This document shows positions 8,047-15,472 of a stretch of DNA of 16,479 bases, in pieces. The stretch covers positions 1-16,479 of the forward strand of contig DASRJW010000059.1 in NCBI GenBank assembly GCA_035649275.1, written 5' to 3'. The DNA is from Candidatus Krumholzibacteriia bacterium. Lineage in GTDB: Bacteria; Krumholzibacteriota; Krumholzibacteriia; G020349025. Every line of letters begins with the position of its first letter. The first letter of the stretch is position 1. A program made the translations under genes and the position numbers. The notes beneath the pieces were generated by a model. It did no database searches, was not told where the DNA came from, and worked only from the letters and a program-made list of their open reading frames with translations.

Positions 8047-8412
8047 ATGAGCCAGCCCAAAGTGGAAGGACGGAAGCGGCGGCACGAACGGGTGCGCCGC
8101 CGCGTGCGTGGCACGGCAGCCCGCGCCCGTCTCGTGGTCTTCCGCAGCGAGCTCCACATCTACGCCCAGATCGTGGACGACGCGCAGGGGCGCACGGTGG
8201 CGTCGGCGTCGAGCCTGAAGCTCGGCGAGGTCGCCCGCGCCGAGGGCGAGAGCAAGAGCCTGGCGCAGGCGCGCGCCGTGGGCCAGCTGCTGGCGCAGCG
8301 CGCCAAGGAAAAGGGTGTCCAGGCGGTCATCTTCGACCGCGCCGGTTACCGCTATCACGGCCGCGTCGCGGCCCTGGCCGAGGGCGCCCGCAAGGGCGGC
8401 CTGCAGTTCTAG
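8047..8412 (+). CDS. rplR: 50S ribosomal protein L18
   Basis: L18 binds 5S rRNA and carries it into the central protuberance with L5. The 121-residue product has a basic N-terminal arm ([22 protein letters not shown]), the strand [17 protein letters not shown], and the C-terminal segment [29 protein letters not shown], which is the family hallmark. GAGG at 8035-8038 is spaced 8 nt from the ATG. rpsE begins 10 nt downstream on a TTG codon. Confidence 0.98.
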   Translation: MSQPKVEGRKRRHERVRRRVRGTAARARLVVFRSELHIYAQIVDDAQGRTVASASSLKLGEVARAEGESKSLAQARAVGQLLAQRAKEKGVQAVIFDRAGYRYHGRVAALAEGARKGGLQF

Positions 8413-8422
8413 GGGGAACGCT

Positions 8423-9028
8423 TTGGCAAGACACGAACGGGAGCGCGAGAAGCGCGAGAAAGGCGACATCGTCGAGAAGGTGATCGCCATCCGCCGGGTC
8501 GCCAAGGTGGTCAAGGGCGGGCGGCGTTTCAGCTTCAACGCCCTGGTCGCGGTGGGCAACGGTTCGGGCCGGGTCGGCGTCGGCCTGGGCAAGGCCAACG
8601 AGATCGCCGATGCCATCCGCAAGGCGAGCGAGGCGGCGAAGCGCAGCCAGGTGGACATCCCCATGGTGGGCTCGACGATTCCCTATAAGATCCTCGGGCG
8701 CTACGGCGCCGGCCGGGTGCTGCTCAAGCCCAGCGCTCCCGGCACCGGCGTGATCGCCGGCGGTCCGGTGCGCGCCATTCTCGAAGCCGGCGGGGTACAC
8801 GACATCCTCACCAAGGCGCTGGGGACGAGCAACCCGCACAACGTCACCAAGGCGACGATGAACGCACTCGGGCGGCTGGAGAGCGCCACCGACGTGGCGC
8901 GGCGCCGGGGCATCAGCGTGCAGCGCATGTTCGGCTTGCCGGAGCGCCCGGCGCGCCGGCCGAAGGGCGAAGGCGCGACCAAGGTCGAAGCCGGTGCCGC
9001 CGAGGTGAGTGGAGGCGAACCGGCATGA
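8423..9028 (+). CDS. rpsE: 30S ribosomal protein S5 (TTG start)
   Basis: S5 works in translational fidelity and lines the mRNA entry channel with S3 and S4. The 201-residue product has the double-stranded RNA-binding-like domain at about 14-77, with [21 protein letters not shown] and [19 protein letters not shown]. Then comes the C-terminal domain with [21 protein letters not shown] (about 94-114) and [14 protein letters not shown]. About 30 residues after the core (171-201) are a Pro/Gly/Glu-rich tail. The start is TTG at 8423 with AGGGGG at 8411-8416; the first residues [12 protein letters not shown] are basic. The stop overlaps rpmD by 4 nt. Confidence 0.95.
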   Translation: MARHEREREKREKGDIVEKVIAIRRVAKVVKGGRRFSFNALVAVGNGSGRVGVGLGKANEIADAIRKASEAAKRSQVDIPMVGSTIPYKILGRYGAGRVLLKPSAPGTGVIAGGPVRAILEAGGVHDILTKALGTSNPHNVTKATMNALGRLESATDVARRRGISVQRMFGLPERPARRPKGEGATKVEAGAAEVSGGEPA

Positions 9029-9213
9029 AGGTGCGCGTGACCCAGGTGCGCAGCCGCATCGGCACCAAGCCGGCGGCGAAGCGCACCCTCGATGCCCTCG
9101 GCTTGCGGCGCAACTACAGAAGCGTCGTGCTCGAGGACACTCCGCAGCTGCGCGGCATGGTGCGCCAGGTGGCGCATCTCGTGCGCGTCGAACCGGCGAA
9201 GGACAAGCCATGA
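9025..9213 (+). CDS. rpmD: 50S ribosomal protein L30
   Basis: L30 is a small large-subunit protein, absent from some phyla. The 62-residue product fits the family: [28 protein letters not shown], then [24 protein letters not shown]. Its ATG overlaps the rpsE stop and its stop overlaps the rplO start, both as ATGA, so the rpsE-rpmD-rplO trio is probably translationally coupled. GGAGG at 9011-9015 inside rpsE is the likely ribosome-binding site. Confidence 0.97.
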   Translation: MKVRVTQVRSRIGTKPAAKRTLDALGLRRNYRSVVLEDTPQLRGMVRQVAHLVRVEPAKDKP

Positions 9214-9662
9214 AGCTGAACGAGATTCGTCCGAACCGCGGCGCCGTCCGCGACCGCAAGCGCGTCGGCCGGGGCACCGGCTCCGGCTGGGCCGGCACCG
9301 CCGGCAAAGGGCACAAAGGCGAGCAAGCCCGCGCCGGGCGCGCCAAGCGCAAGGCCTTCGAGGGCGGCCAGATGCCGATGGTGCGGCGGTTGCCCAAGTT
9401 CGGGTTCAAGAATCCCTTCCGGGTGGAGTACCAGGTGGTCAACGTGCGACTCCTGGAGCAGCGCTTCCAGGACGGCGACACGGTGGATGCGCCGACGCTG
9501 CTGGCCCACGGGCTCATGCAGAAGCCGCACCGGCCCATCAAGGTGCTCGGTGCCGGAGATCTGAGCAAGAAACTGGCAGTGCGCGTGGACGCCGTCAGCG
9601 CCAGCGCGCGGCAGAAGATCGAAGCCGCCGGCGGCAGCGTCGAGACGGTGACCGCACAGTAA
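9210..9662 (+). CDS. rplO: 50S ribosomal protein L15
   Basis: L15 is a late-assembly 50S protein with a long, glycine-rich, unstructured N-terminal arm threaded through 23S rRNA. The 150-residue product begins [22 protein letters not shown] and has the arm TGSGWAGTAGKGHKGEQARAG, then GGQMPMVRRLPKFGF (about 52-66). The C-terminal globular domain includes the signature KVLGAGDLSKKLAVRVDAVSASARQKIEAAGG. The ATG overlaps the rpmD stop. Twelve nucleotides separate it from secY. Confidence 0.98.
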   Translation: MKLNEIRPNRGAVRDRKRVGRGTGSGWAGTAGKGHKGEQARAGRAKRKAFEGGQMPMVRRLPKFGFKNPFRVEYQVVNVRLLEQRFQDGDTVDAPTLLAHGLMQKPHRPIKVLGAGDLSKKLAVRVDAVSASARQKIEAAGGSVETVTAQ

Positions 9663-9674
9663 AGGGAACCGGTC

Positions 9675-10976
9675 ATGCTCCGGAAATTTGGCGACATGTT
9701 CGAGATCGCGGAGCTGCGGCAGCGGATCATCTTCACGGTCCTGCTGCTCATCGTCTACCGCATCGGGAGCCACATCACCACTCCCGGCGTGGACATCACC
9801 GTGCTCAAGGACTTCTTCGCCCGGGGCGGCGGTGGTGTCCTCGGTCTCTACGACTACTTCGTCGGCGGCAACCTGAGCAACGCCACCATCTTCGCCCTCG
9901 GCATCATGCCGAATATCAGTGCCTCGATCATCCTGCAGTTACTGCAGCCGGTGATCCCCTACCTGGAGCGGCTGTCCAAGGAGGGCGAGGAGGGCCGGCG
10001 CAAGATCAACCAGTACACTCGTTACCTGACCGTCGGGTTGGCGCTGTTCCAGGCCGTGGGCATCGGCCTCTTCCTGGAGCAGCTCGGCGTGGTGGCGCAC
10101 CCGGGCTTCGGCTTCCGGCTGTTGACCATGATCACCATGACCGCGGGCACGATCTTCGTCATGTGGCTGGGGGAGCAGATCACCGAGCGGGGGATCGGCA
10201 ACGGCATCTCGCTCATCATCTTCATCGGCATCATCGCGCGCTTCCCCGCCGAGATCATCAACACCGTGCGCTCGGTGTTCGTGGCCCAGACCCTCAACAT
10301 CTTCGTGGGCGCCTTCCTGCTGGCGATGATGGTGGCGGTGACCGCCCTCACCATCCTCATCACCCAGGGGCAGCGGCGCATCCCGGTGCAGTACGCCCGG
10401 CGCATCGTGGGCCGGAAGATGTTCGGCGGCCGGCAGACGCACTTGCCGCTCCGGATCAACACCGCCGGCGTCATCCCCATCGTCTTCGCCCAGTCGATCA
10501 TCGTGCTCCCTGGTTCGATGGCGGAGTTCATGCGCAACAACCAGTTCGCCCAGGATCTGGCCTTCGTCCTGCGCCCGGGGCACTGGGTGTACCTCACCCT
10601 GTACGTGGTGACGATCCTGTTTTTCACCTACTTCTATACCGCCATCGTCTTCAACCCGATGGACATCGCCGAGAACATGCGCAAGAACGGCGGCTTCATC
10701 CCGGGGATCCGGGCGGGTAAGTCCACCGCCGAGTTCATCGACCGGGTGCTGAGCCGGATCACCTTGCCCGGCGCCGTCTTCCTGGCCTTCATTGCGGTGC
10801 TGCCGGACATGCTGATCCGTCGCGCCGGCGTGCCGTTCTATTTCGGCGGTACGGGCCTCCTGATCGTGGTGGGCGTGGCGTTGGACACGCTGCAGCAGAT
10901 CGAGTCGCATCTGCTGATGCGGCATTACGACGGCTTCCTGAAGAAGGGGCGGCTGCGCGGCCGCAGCGGCTTCTAG
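9675..10976 (+). CDS. secY: Protein translocase subunit SecY
   Basis: SecY is the channel of the SecYEG translocon, which passes proteins across or into the inner membrane. The 433-residue product is full length and consistent with ten transmembrane helices; clear hydrophobic stretches include about 18-36, 72-92, 118-137, 150-166, 178-192, 208-230, 263-280, 305-326, 364-382 and 392-405. Signatures include GIMPNISASIILQLL (76-90), GIGNGISLIIFIGI (173-186), YARRIVGRKMFGG (240-252), NTAGVIPIVFAQSI (262-275) and the C-terminal GGTGLLIVVGVALDT (391-405). The start aligns with the usual MLxKF N-terminus. It closes the spc cluster; adk follows after 12 nt. Confidence 0.98.
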   Translation: MLRKFGDMFEIAELRQRIIFTVLLLIVYRIGSHITTPGVDITVLKDFFARGGGGVLGLYDYFVGGNLSNATIFALGIMPNISASIILQLLQPVIPYLERLSKEGEEGRRKINQYTRYLTVGLALFQAVGIGLFLEQLGVVAHPGFGFRLLTMITMTAGTIFVMWLGEQITERGIGNGISLIIFIGIIARFPAEIINTVRSVFVAQTLNIFVGAFLLAMMVAVTALTILITQGQRRIPVQYARRIVGRKMFGGRQTHLPLRINTAGVIPIVFAQSIIVLPGSMAEFMRNNQFAQDLAFVLRPGHWVYLTLYVVTILFFTYFYTAIVFNPMDIAENMRKNGGFIPGIRAGKSTAEFIDRVLSRITLPGAVFLAFIAVLPDMLIRRAGVPFYFGGTGLLIVVGVALDTLQQIESHLLMRHYDGFLKKGRLRGRSGF

Positions 10977-10988
10977 GGCAGGTGAGCC

Positions 10989-11636
10989 GTGCGCATCGTG
11001 CTCCTCGGAGCACCAGGTTCGGGGAAGGGCACGCAGGCGGCGTTGCTCAAGGAGATGTACGGGATCCCGCACATCTCGACGGGCGACATCCTGCGGCAGG
11101 AAGTGGCGGAGGGAACGGAGCTGGGGCGGAAGGCCGAGAGTTACATGGCGGATGGCGCGCTGGTGCCGGACGCGCTCATCCTGGAGATGATGGAAGCGCG
11201 GTTGCTCCAGCCCGACACCCGGCGCGGCTGGCTCCTGGACGGTTTCCCCCGCACGGTGGAGCAGGCGGAGGGGCTGGCGACGCTCACGGCCCGCATCGGC
11301 CAGAAGGTGGACGCCGGGGTGATCTTGCACGTGGACCCGGAGGTCGTGGTGCGGCGGCTCTCCGGGCGGCGGGTGTGCGACTCCTGCCAGGGCGTGACCA
11401 GCGTGCGCGAGGTGCAGGGAGGCGCCTGCCCGCTCTGCGGCGGCAAGCTGTCGCTGCGGCCGGACGACGAGCCCGAGGTGGTGCGCCGGCGCATCATCGT
11501 GTTCGACAAGCAGACGCGGCCGGTGTTCGAGTTCTTTCGCCGGCGCTACGACGTGATCGATGTGGACGCCTCGCGAACCATCGACGAAGTGACGGAGGCC
11601 CTGCGGCGTGCACTGGACCGATACGATCATCCTTAA
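10989..11636 (+). CDS. adk: Adenylate kinase, zinc-LID form
   Basis: This enzyme interconverts ATP plus AMP and two ADP in the cytosol. The 215-residue product has the P-loop GAPGSGKGT (7-15), the AMP-binding STGDILRQ (30-37), DGFPRT (84-89), and the catalytic Arg cluster in RPDDEPEVVRRR (157-168). The LID domain (about 127-158) carries four cysteines, C130, C133, C147 and C150, in a zinc ribbon. The spacer between the pairs is 13 residues, and the usual Tyr-His pair after the first CxxC is missing, so this is a short LID variant. The start is GTG at 10989, after AGGTG at 10980-10984. The 3' end overlaps map by 29 nt. Confidence 0.96.
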   Translation: MRIVLLGAPGSGKGTQAALLKEMYGIPHISTGDILRQEVAEGTELGRKAESYMADGALVPDALILEMMEARLLQPDTRRGWLLDGFPRTVEQAEGLATLTARIGQKVDAGVILHVDPEVVVRRLSGRRVCDSCQGVTSVREVQGGACPLCGGKLSLRPDDEPEVVRRRIIVFDKQTRPVFEFFRRRYDVIDVDASRTIDEVTEALRRALDRYDHP

Positions 11637-12402
11637 GTCGCCGGCGGAGATCGAGCTGATGCGCAAGGCCGGCGCCATCGTGGCGGCGGCGCACGACCTG
11701 GCCGCACGTCTGGTGCGGAGCGGGGTGAGCACGCAGGAGCTGGACCTGGCCATCGAGGACCACATCTTGAGCCTGGGCGGGAGCCCTTCGTTCAAGGGGT
11801 ACCTGGATTACCCGGCGTCGAGCTGCATCTCGGTGAACGAGGAAGTCGTGCACGGCATCCCGGGGCCGCGGCAGCTGCAGGAGGGCGACATCGTCGGCGT
11901 CGACATCGGCGCCATCTGGCAGGGCTATCATGGCGACGCGGCGCGCACCTTCGCCGTGGGCCAAGTGAGCGAGGAAGCGCGGCGCCTCATGCAAGTGACG
12001 CGGCAGGCGCTCTTGCTCGGGATCGAACAGGCGCGGGTCGGCAACCGGTTGTCCGATATCTCGCACGCCATCCAGACCCATGCCGAGACCGCGGGCTACT
12101 CGGTGGTGCGCAGTCTGGTGGGGCACGGCATCGGGCAGCAGCTGCACGAGAAGCCCCAGGTGCCGAACTACGGGCCGCCGGGACGGGGCCCTCGCCTGCG
12201 GGCGGGGATGGTGCTGGCGCTCGAGCCGATGCTGAACGTGGGGGCGCCGGAGGTCTACACCAAGACCGATCGGTGGACGATCGTGACCCTGGACGGCCAG
12301 CTGTCGGCGCACTACGAGCAGACGGTGGCGATCACCGACGACGGGCCGCTGGTGCTGACAGGCCCGCTGCACACTGGGTTGGATGGAGAGTCGTTTGCCT
12401 AA
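11608..12402 (+). CDS. map: Methionine aminopeptidase, type I
   Basis: The enzyme removes the initiator Met from nascent proteins. The 264-residue product is a standard type Ia MetAP without an N-terminal extension. It opens with [16 protein letters not shown]. The dimetal ligands are all present: D99 (VGVDIG), D110 (YHGDAARTF), H173 (VGHGIG), E206 (ALEPM) and E237 (HYEQTV). The substrate-contact histidines H82 (VHGIPG) and H180 (LHEKPQ) are also kept. The chosen GTG at 11608 overlaps adk by 29 nt; no closer start precedes the conserved IILKSP motif. It is grouped with adk and infA as in many phyla outside Gammaproteobacteria, and the stop overlaps infA by 8 nt. Confidence 0.96.
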   Translation: MHWTDTIILKSPAEIELMRKAGAIVAAAHDLAARLVRSGVSTQELDLAIEDHILSLGGSPSFKGYLDYPASSCISVNEEVVHGIPGPRQLQEGDIVGVDIGAIWQGYHGDAARTFAVGQVSEEARRLMQVTRQALLLGIEQARVGNRLSDISHAIQTHAETAGYSVVRSLVGHGIGQQLHEKPQVPNYGPPGRGPRLRAGMVLALEPMLNVGAPEVYTKTDRWTIVTLDGQLSAHYEQTVAITDDGPLVLTGPLHTGLDGESFA

Positions 12403-12613
12403 GCAAGAGGGTGTGACGGTCGAGGGTACGGTGGTGGAGGCTTTGCCGAACGCCATGTTCCGAGTGAAGCTCGATAACGAACACGTGGTCCTGGCGCACA
12501 TTTCGGGGAAGATGCGCATGTACTTCATCAAGATCCTCCCTGGTGACAAGGTCACGGTCGAGCTGTCGCCCTACGACCTGAGTCGCGGTCGGATCACGTA
12601 CCGCTACAAGTGA
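12395..12613 (+). CDS. infA: Translation initiation factor IF-1 (TTG start)
   Basis: IF-1 binds the A site of the 30S subunit during initiation. From TTG at 12395 the product is 72 residues, exactly the common bacterial length. It has [21 protein letters not shown], then [22 protein letters not shown], and ends [15 protein letters not shown]. An in-frame ATG at 12383 would add four residues (MESR), but a GGAG at 12385-12388 lies 6 nt before the TTG and would fall inside that longer form. The ATG also lacks a purine-rich site upstream. The gene overlaps the map stop by 8 nt. Confidence 0.94.
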   Translation: MPKQEGVTVEGTVVEALPNAMFRVKLDNEHVVLAHISGKMRMYFIKILPGDKVTVELSPYDLSRGRITYRYK

Positions 12614-12662
12614 AGGCCCGCGGCAAGCCGCCGGCGGTGCCCGTGGAGGAGGAGGGTCGCCC

Positions 12663-12776
12663 ATGAAGGTGCGAGCTTCGATCAAGAAACTGTGCGACAA
12701 GTGCAAGATCGTGCGCCGTGAGGGCGTCGTGCGCGTGATCTGCTCCAACCCGCGCCACAAGCAGCGCCAGGGCTGA
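12663..12776 (+). CDS. rpmJ: 50S ribosomal protein L36, zinc-binding type
   Basis: L36 is the smallest 50S protein and binds 23S rRNA below the L7/L12 stalk. The 37-residue product is the C+ form with zinc ligands C11, C14, C27 and H32, in CDKC and CSNPRH. It begins [10 protein letters not shown]. The ATG at 12663 follows an unusually long purine run, GGAGGAGGAGGG (12645-12656), spaced 6 nt. The 49-nt spacer from infA also contains a perfect 10-nt palindrome, ccgccggcgg (12628-12637). The gene is directly followed by two tandem hairpins before rpsM. Confidence 0.97.
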   Translation: MKVRASIKKLCDKCKIVRREGVVRVICSNPRHKQRQG

Positions 12777-12807
12777 GGGCGCTGCGCCCGTCCGGGCCGT
12801 GGCCCGG
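12777..12807 (+). promoter_or_regulatory. Two tandem hairpins in the rpmJ-rpsM leader
   Basis: Immediately after the rpmJ stop, gggcg-ctg-cgccc forms a 5-bp stem with a triloop (12777-12789). Then ccgggc-cgtg-gcccgg forms a 6-bp stem with a tetraloop (12792-12807). The rpsM ribosome-binding site AGGAGG starts 11 nt later. No T-run follows, so these are not intrinsic terminators. The position at the head of the alpha cluster is where S4 binds mRNA in E. coli, so a role in translational control is possible. No resemblance to the E. coli pseudoknot is claimed. Confidence 0.45.
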
Positions 12808-12830
12808 CGGTGTCCGAGAGGAGGACGGCT

Positions 12831-13199
12831 TTGCCTCGTATCGCAGGTGTGGATCTCCCGGCGGAGAAGCGCGTCATCGTGGCGCTGACCTACATCTATG
12901 GCATCGGCCGCAACACGTCGGAGCGCATCCTGAAGAAGACCGGGATCGCCGCAGACGTGCGCGCCAAGAACCTGAGCGACGCCGACACCGGCAAGCTCCG
13001 GCAAGTGATCGAGAACGAGTACAAGGTGGAGGGCGCGCTGCGCGGCGAGATCGCCATGAACACCAAGCGACTCATGGACATCGGCTGTTACCGGGGGCTG
13101 CGGCACCGGAAGGGCTTGCCCGTGCGCGGCCAGCGCACCCACACCAACGCCCGGACGCGCAAGGGGCCGAAGCGCCGGCCGGGCGCCAAGAAGAAGTGA
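12831..13199 (+). CDS. rpsM: 30S ribosomal protein S13 (TTG start)
   Basis: S13 is a small-subunit head protein that contacts the P-site tRNA and bridges to L5. The 122-residue product starts [18 protein letters not shown] and has [14 protein letters not shown] (helix-two-turn-helix). The C-terminal basic region carries [24 protein letters not shown] and [10 protein letters not shown], then a KKK end. The TTG at 12831 is chosen because AGGAGG (12819-12824) lies 6 nt upstream and the protein then aligns with known S13. An in-frame GTG at 12810 would put the ribosome-binding site inside the gene. rpsK follows after 15 nt. Confidence 0.95.
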   Translation: MPRIAGVDLPAEKRVIVALTYIYGIGRNTSERILKKTGIAADVRAKNLSDADTGKLRQVIENEYKVEGALRGEIAMNTKRLMDIGCYRGLRHRKGLPVRGQRTHTNARTRKGPKRRPGAKKK

Positions 13200-13214
13200 C
13201 GCGGAGGTCGCCCA

Positions 13215-13616
13215 GTGGCTGAAGTTACGAAGAAGAAGAGCAAACCGCGCAAGAAGGAAAAGAAGGCGCTGCCGGCACGTGGCGTGGCCCACGTGAAGTC
13301 GACCTTCAACAACACCATCGTCACCATCACGGACCCGACGGGGGCGGTGGTGGCGTGGGCGAGCTCGGGCAAGATGGGCTACAAGGGCTCGCGCAAGGGC
13401 ACGCCCTTCGCGGCGCAGCTGGCCGCCGAGTCGGCGGCGCGGGAGGTCCTTGCCCAGGGCATGCGCAAGGTCGAGGTGTGGGTCAAGGGCCCCGGGTCGG
13501 GCCGCGAAGCCGCGATCCGCAGCCTGCAGGCGGCGGGGCTCGAGGTGAACGGCATCAAGGACGTCACGTTGACGCCGCACAACGGTTGCCGGCCGCCCAA
13601 GCGGCGCCGGGTGTAA
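13215..13616 (+). CDS. rpsK: 30S ribosomal protein S11
   Basis: S11 forms the small-subunit platform at the E site. The 133-residue product has a Lys-rich N-terminal arm (about 5-18), then [20 protein letters not shown], the [16 protein letters not shown] stretch, the signature [19 protein letters not shown], and the terminal [14 protein letters not shown]. The Asn-Gly of PHNG is the site that forms isoaspartate in E. coli S11 (family knowledge). The start is GTG at 13215 with GGAGGT at 13203-13208. The last 33 nt, including the stop codon, are duplicated in tandem directly downstream. Confidence 0.97.
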   Translation: MAEVTKKKSKPRKKEKKALPARGVAHVKSTFNNTIVTITDPTGAVVAWASSGKMGYKGSRKGTPFAAQLAAESAAREVLAQGMRKVEVWVKGPGSGREAAIRSLQAAGLEVNGIKDVTLTPHNGCRPPKRRRV

Positions 13617-13649
13617 GGTTGCCGGCCGCCCGCGCGGCGCCCGGTGTCA
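13584..13649 (+). repeat. Imperfect 33-bp tandem duplication across the rpsK stop codon
   Basis: Copy 1 (13584-13616) is the end of rpsK, encoding [10 protein letters not shown] plus TAA. Copy 2 (13617-13649) follows without a gap and matches at 29 of 33 positions. The unit is a multiple of three; read in the rpsK frame, copy 2 would give [11 protein letters not shown], with the stop changed to TCA. Each copy can fold into a GC hairpin; in copy 2 the stem is 13622-13644 (ccgg-c-cgcc / ggcg-c-ccgg, one C-C mismatch). The remaining 25 nt before rpsD hold its ribosome-binding site. Replication slippage is the simplest origin. Confidence 0.85.
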
Positions 13650-13674
13650 TGGTTTCTCTGGAGGTTCTGTCCGC

Positions 13675-14310
13675 ATGGCTCGGTACACGGATGCGGTCTG
13701 CAAGCTCTGTCGCAGGGAGGGCGTGAAGCTCTTCCTCAAGGGCGACCGCTGTTTCTCGGAGAAATGCGCCGTCGACCGGCGGGCGTACGCCCCGGGCGAG
13801 CACGGCGCGGAACGGCGCCGGCCGCGCAAGATGTCGGAGTACGGCACGCAGCTGCGGGAGAAGCAGAAGCTGCGCCGCGTCTACGGCGTCTTGGAACGCC
13901 AGTTCCGGCACTACTTCGACCGCGCCACGCGGATGGAGGGCGTCACCGGCGAGCGGCTGCTGCAGCTGCTCGAGCGCCGGCTGGACAACGTGGTCTACCG
14001 CATGGGGTTCGCCCCGTCGCGGCCGGCGGCGCGGCAGCTCATCCGGCACGGGCACATCCAGGTGGGGCCGCGGAAGGTCAACATCCCGAGCTTCCGGGTG
14101 CGGCCGGGCGACGTGGTCGCGGTGCGTGAGCGGAGCCGGCAGCTGAGCCTCGTGCACGAGGCGTTGAAGAGCGCCGAGATGCGGCCCAAGGTCTCGTACA
14201 TCGACGTGGATCGTGGCAAGCTCACCGGCACGTTCCTGATGCTGCCGAGCCGGGCCGAGATCCCGGTGCCGGTGGAAGAACAGATGGTCGTGGAGCTCTA
14301 CTCGAAGTAA
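13675..14310 (+). CDS. rpsD: 30S ribosomal protein S4, zinc-binding type
   Basis: S4 is a primary 16S rRNA-binding protein, part of the mRNA entry channel, and the repressor of the alpha operon in E. coli. The 211-residue product has an N-terminal zinc site with C9, C12, C26 and C31 (CKLC and CFSEKC), as in Thermus-type S4 and unlike E. coli. The S4 RNA-binding domain spans about 98-160: [49 protein letters not shown] at 13660-13664 lies 10 nt before the ATG. The gene sits between the duplicated rpsK tail and a 153-nt spacer before rpoA. Confidence 0.97.
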   Translation: MARYTDAVCKLCRREGVKLFLKGDRCFSEKCAVDRRAYAPGEHGAERRRPRKMSEYGTQLREKQKLRRVYGVLERQFRHYFDRATRMEGVTGERLLQLLERRLDNVVYRMGFAPSRPAARQLIRHGHIQVGPRKVNIPSFRVRPGDVVAVRERSRQLSLVHEALKSAEMRPKVSYIDVDRGKLTGTFLMLPSRAEIPVPVEEQMVVELYSK

Positions 14311-14463
14311 GGAGAGCCCGTTCGTGCCCGCGCGGGGTGCGCGGGCGGAGTCGAGGCCCGCGGTGGGTCGGCTGCAGCGGGGATGGGCGCGGCAGCGCGG
14401 CGCCGGGGGCCGGAAACAGTGGGCCGTTGAGCCAGACGGCCGCACGTTCCCTGAGGAGTCGTC
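14311..14463 (+). other. rpsD-rpoA spacer with hairpins and a doubtful 47-codon ORF
   Basis: This is the longest spacer inside the operon (153 nt). It contains a perfect 8-bp stem with a 5-nt loop (gcccgcgc-ggggt-gcgcgggc, 14326-14346) and a 6-bp stem with an 8-nt loop (ggccgt / acggcc, 14422-14441) about 10 nt before the rpoA ribosome-binding site GAGGAG (14453-14458). It also holds an ORF from GTG 14324 to TGA 14465-14467, 47 codons, preceded by AAGGAG at 14309-14314 and overlapping rpoA as ATGA. Its codon positions are all similarly GC-rich (about 80, 72 and 83 percent by my hand count), not the strong third-position bias of the neighbours, so coding is doubtful. No promoter match is visible. 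Confidence 0.5.
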
Positions 14464-15468
14464 ATGAAGTGGAAACCGGTTTTGATGCCCCGGAAGATCG
14501 AGCTCGAGGGTACGACGTCGAGCGCGACGCACGGCCGTTTCGTCATCGAGCCCCTGGAGCGCGGCTTCGGCACCACGCTGGGCAATGCGCTGCGGCGAAC
14601 CCTGCTGTCGTTGCTGCAAGGCGCGGCGGTGACGGCGGTGAAGTTCGACGGCGTGTTGCACGAGATGAGCACGATCCCGGGCGTGGTCGAGGACGTCACC
14701 GACATCGTCCTCAACATCAAACAGCTCGTCATCCGCCACCTGGGGGACGAGCCCAAGTGGCTGCGCCTGGAGAAGGAAGGTCCCGGGGTGGTCACCGCGG
14801 CGGACATCCAGGCGGATCACGAGATCGAGATCATCAACAAGAACCTGCACATGATGACGCTGGACGAGAACGCCAGGATCCGTTGCGAGCTCCTGGTGGG
14901 CGTCGGGCGCAGCTACGTCCCGGCCGAGGCGCACAGCTTCGAGGAAGACACCATCGGCATCATCCCGGTGGACTCCATCTTCAGCCCGGTGCGGAAGGTG
15001 AATTACCTGGTGGAGAACACCCGCGTGGGGCAGCGGACGGACTACGACCGGCTGGTGCTGGACATCACCACCAGCGGCGCCACGGCGCCGATCGACGCCA
15101 TGGGCTACGCCGCCAAGCTCCTCAAGGATCATCTGCAGATGTTCATCCACTTCGACGAGGCGCAGCTCGAGGAGACGCGCGAGGAAGTGAACGAGGAGAA
15201 CGCCCGCATGCGCGAGCTCCTCATGCGCAGCGTCGACGAGCTGGAGCTGTCGGTGCGTTCGAACAACTGCCTGAAGATGGCGAACATCAAGACGCTGTTC
15301 GATCTCGTGCGCCGCAGCGAGGCCGACATGCTCAAGTACAAGAACTTCGGGCGCAAGAGCTTGCGCGAAATCAGCGAGATCCTCGAGGGCATGGGCCTGC
15401 AGTTCGGCATGGAAGTGACGCCGTACATGGCCGAGCCCGAGGACAAGGTCACCGCCGTGGAGGCTTGA
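14464..15468 (+). CDS. rpoA: DNA-directed RNA polymerase subunit alpha
   Basis: Alpha dimerises to nucleate core RNA polymerase assembly, and its C-terminal domain contacts UP elements and activators. The 334-residue product has the N-terminal domain (about 1-235) with [23 protein letters not shown] (key block 27-48), [16 protein letters not shown] and the dimer region. A linker follows (about 236-252), then the C-terminal domain (about 253-316). The UP-element residues line up one to one with E. coli numbering: R265, N268, N294, G296, K298, S299 and E302. GAGGAG at 14453-14458 sets the ATG. rplQ follows after 4 nt, and the gene is complete. Confidence 0.98.
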   Translation: MKWKPVLMPRKIELEGTTSSATHGRFVIEPLERGFGTTLGNALRRTLLSLLQGAAVTAVKFDGVLHEMSTIPGVVEDVTDIVLNIKQLVIRHLGDEPKWLRLEKEGPGVVTAADIQADHEIEIINKNLHMMTLDENARIRCELLVGVGRSYVPAEAHSFEEDTIGIIPVDSIFSPVRKVNYLVENTRVGQRTDYDRLVLDITTSGATAPIDAMGYAAKLLKDHLQMFIHFDEAQLEETREEVNEENARMRELLMRSVDELELSVRSNNCLKMANIKTLFDLVRRSEADMLKYKNFGRKSLREISEILEGMGLQFGMEVTPYMAEPEDKVTAVEA

Positions 15469-15472
15469 GGCC

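Noticed and set aside
8670-8700. Promoter-like AT-rich patches inside rpsE (ctataagat) and secY (ttctatacc, near 10633).
   Set aside because: No matching -35 box at proper spacing; these bases are explained by conserved codons (PYKIL in S5, FYTAI in SecY).
12383-12394. Alternative ATG start for infA at 12383.
   Set aside because: The GGAG for the TTG start lies inside this extension, the ATG has no purine-rich site upstream, and the product would exceed the usual 72 residues.
13644-14129. Extension of S11 by stop-codon read-through into copy 2 of the duplication.
   Set aside because: Copy 2 does keep the frame open, but the translation soon runs out of frame through rpsD. The TAA stop has no visible read-through context, and S11 ends at its normal length.
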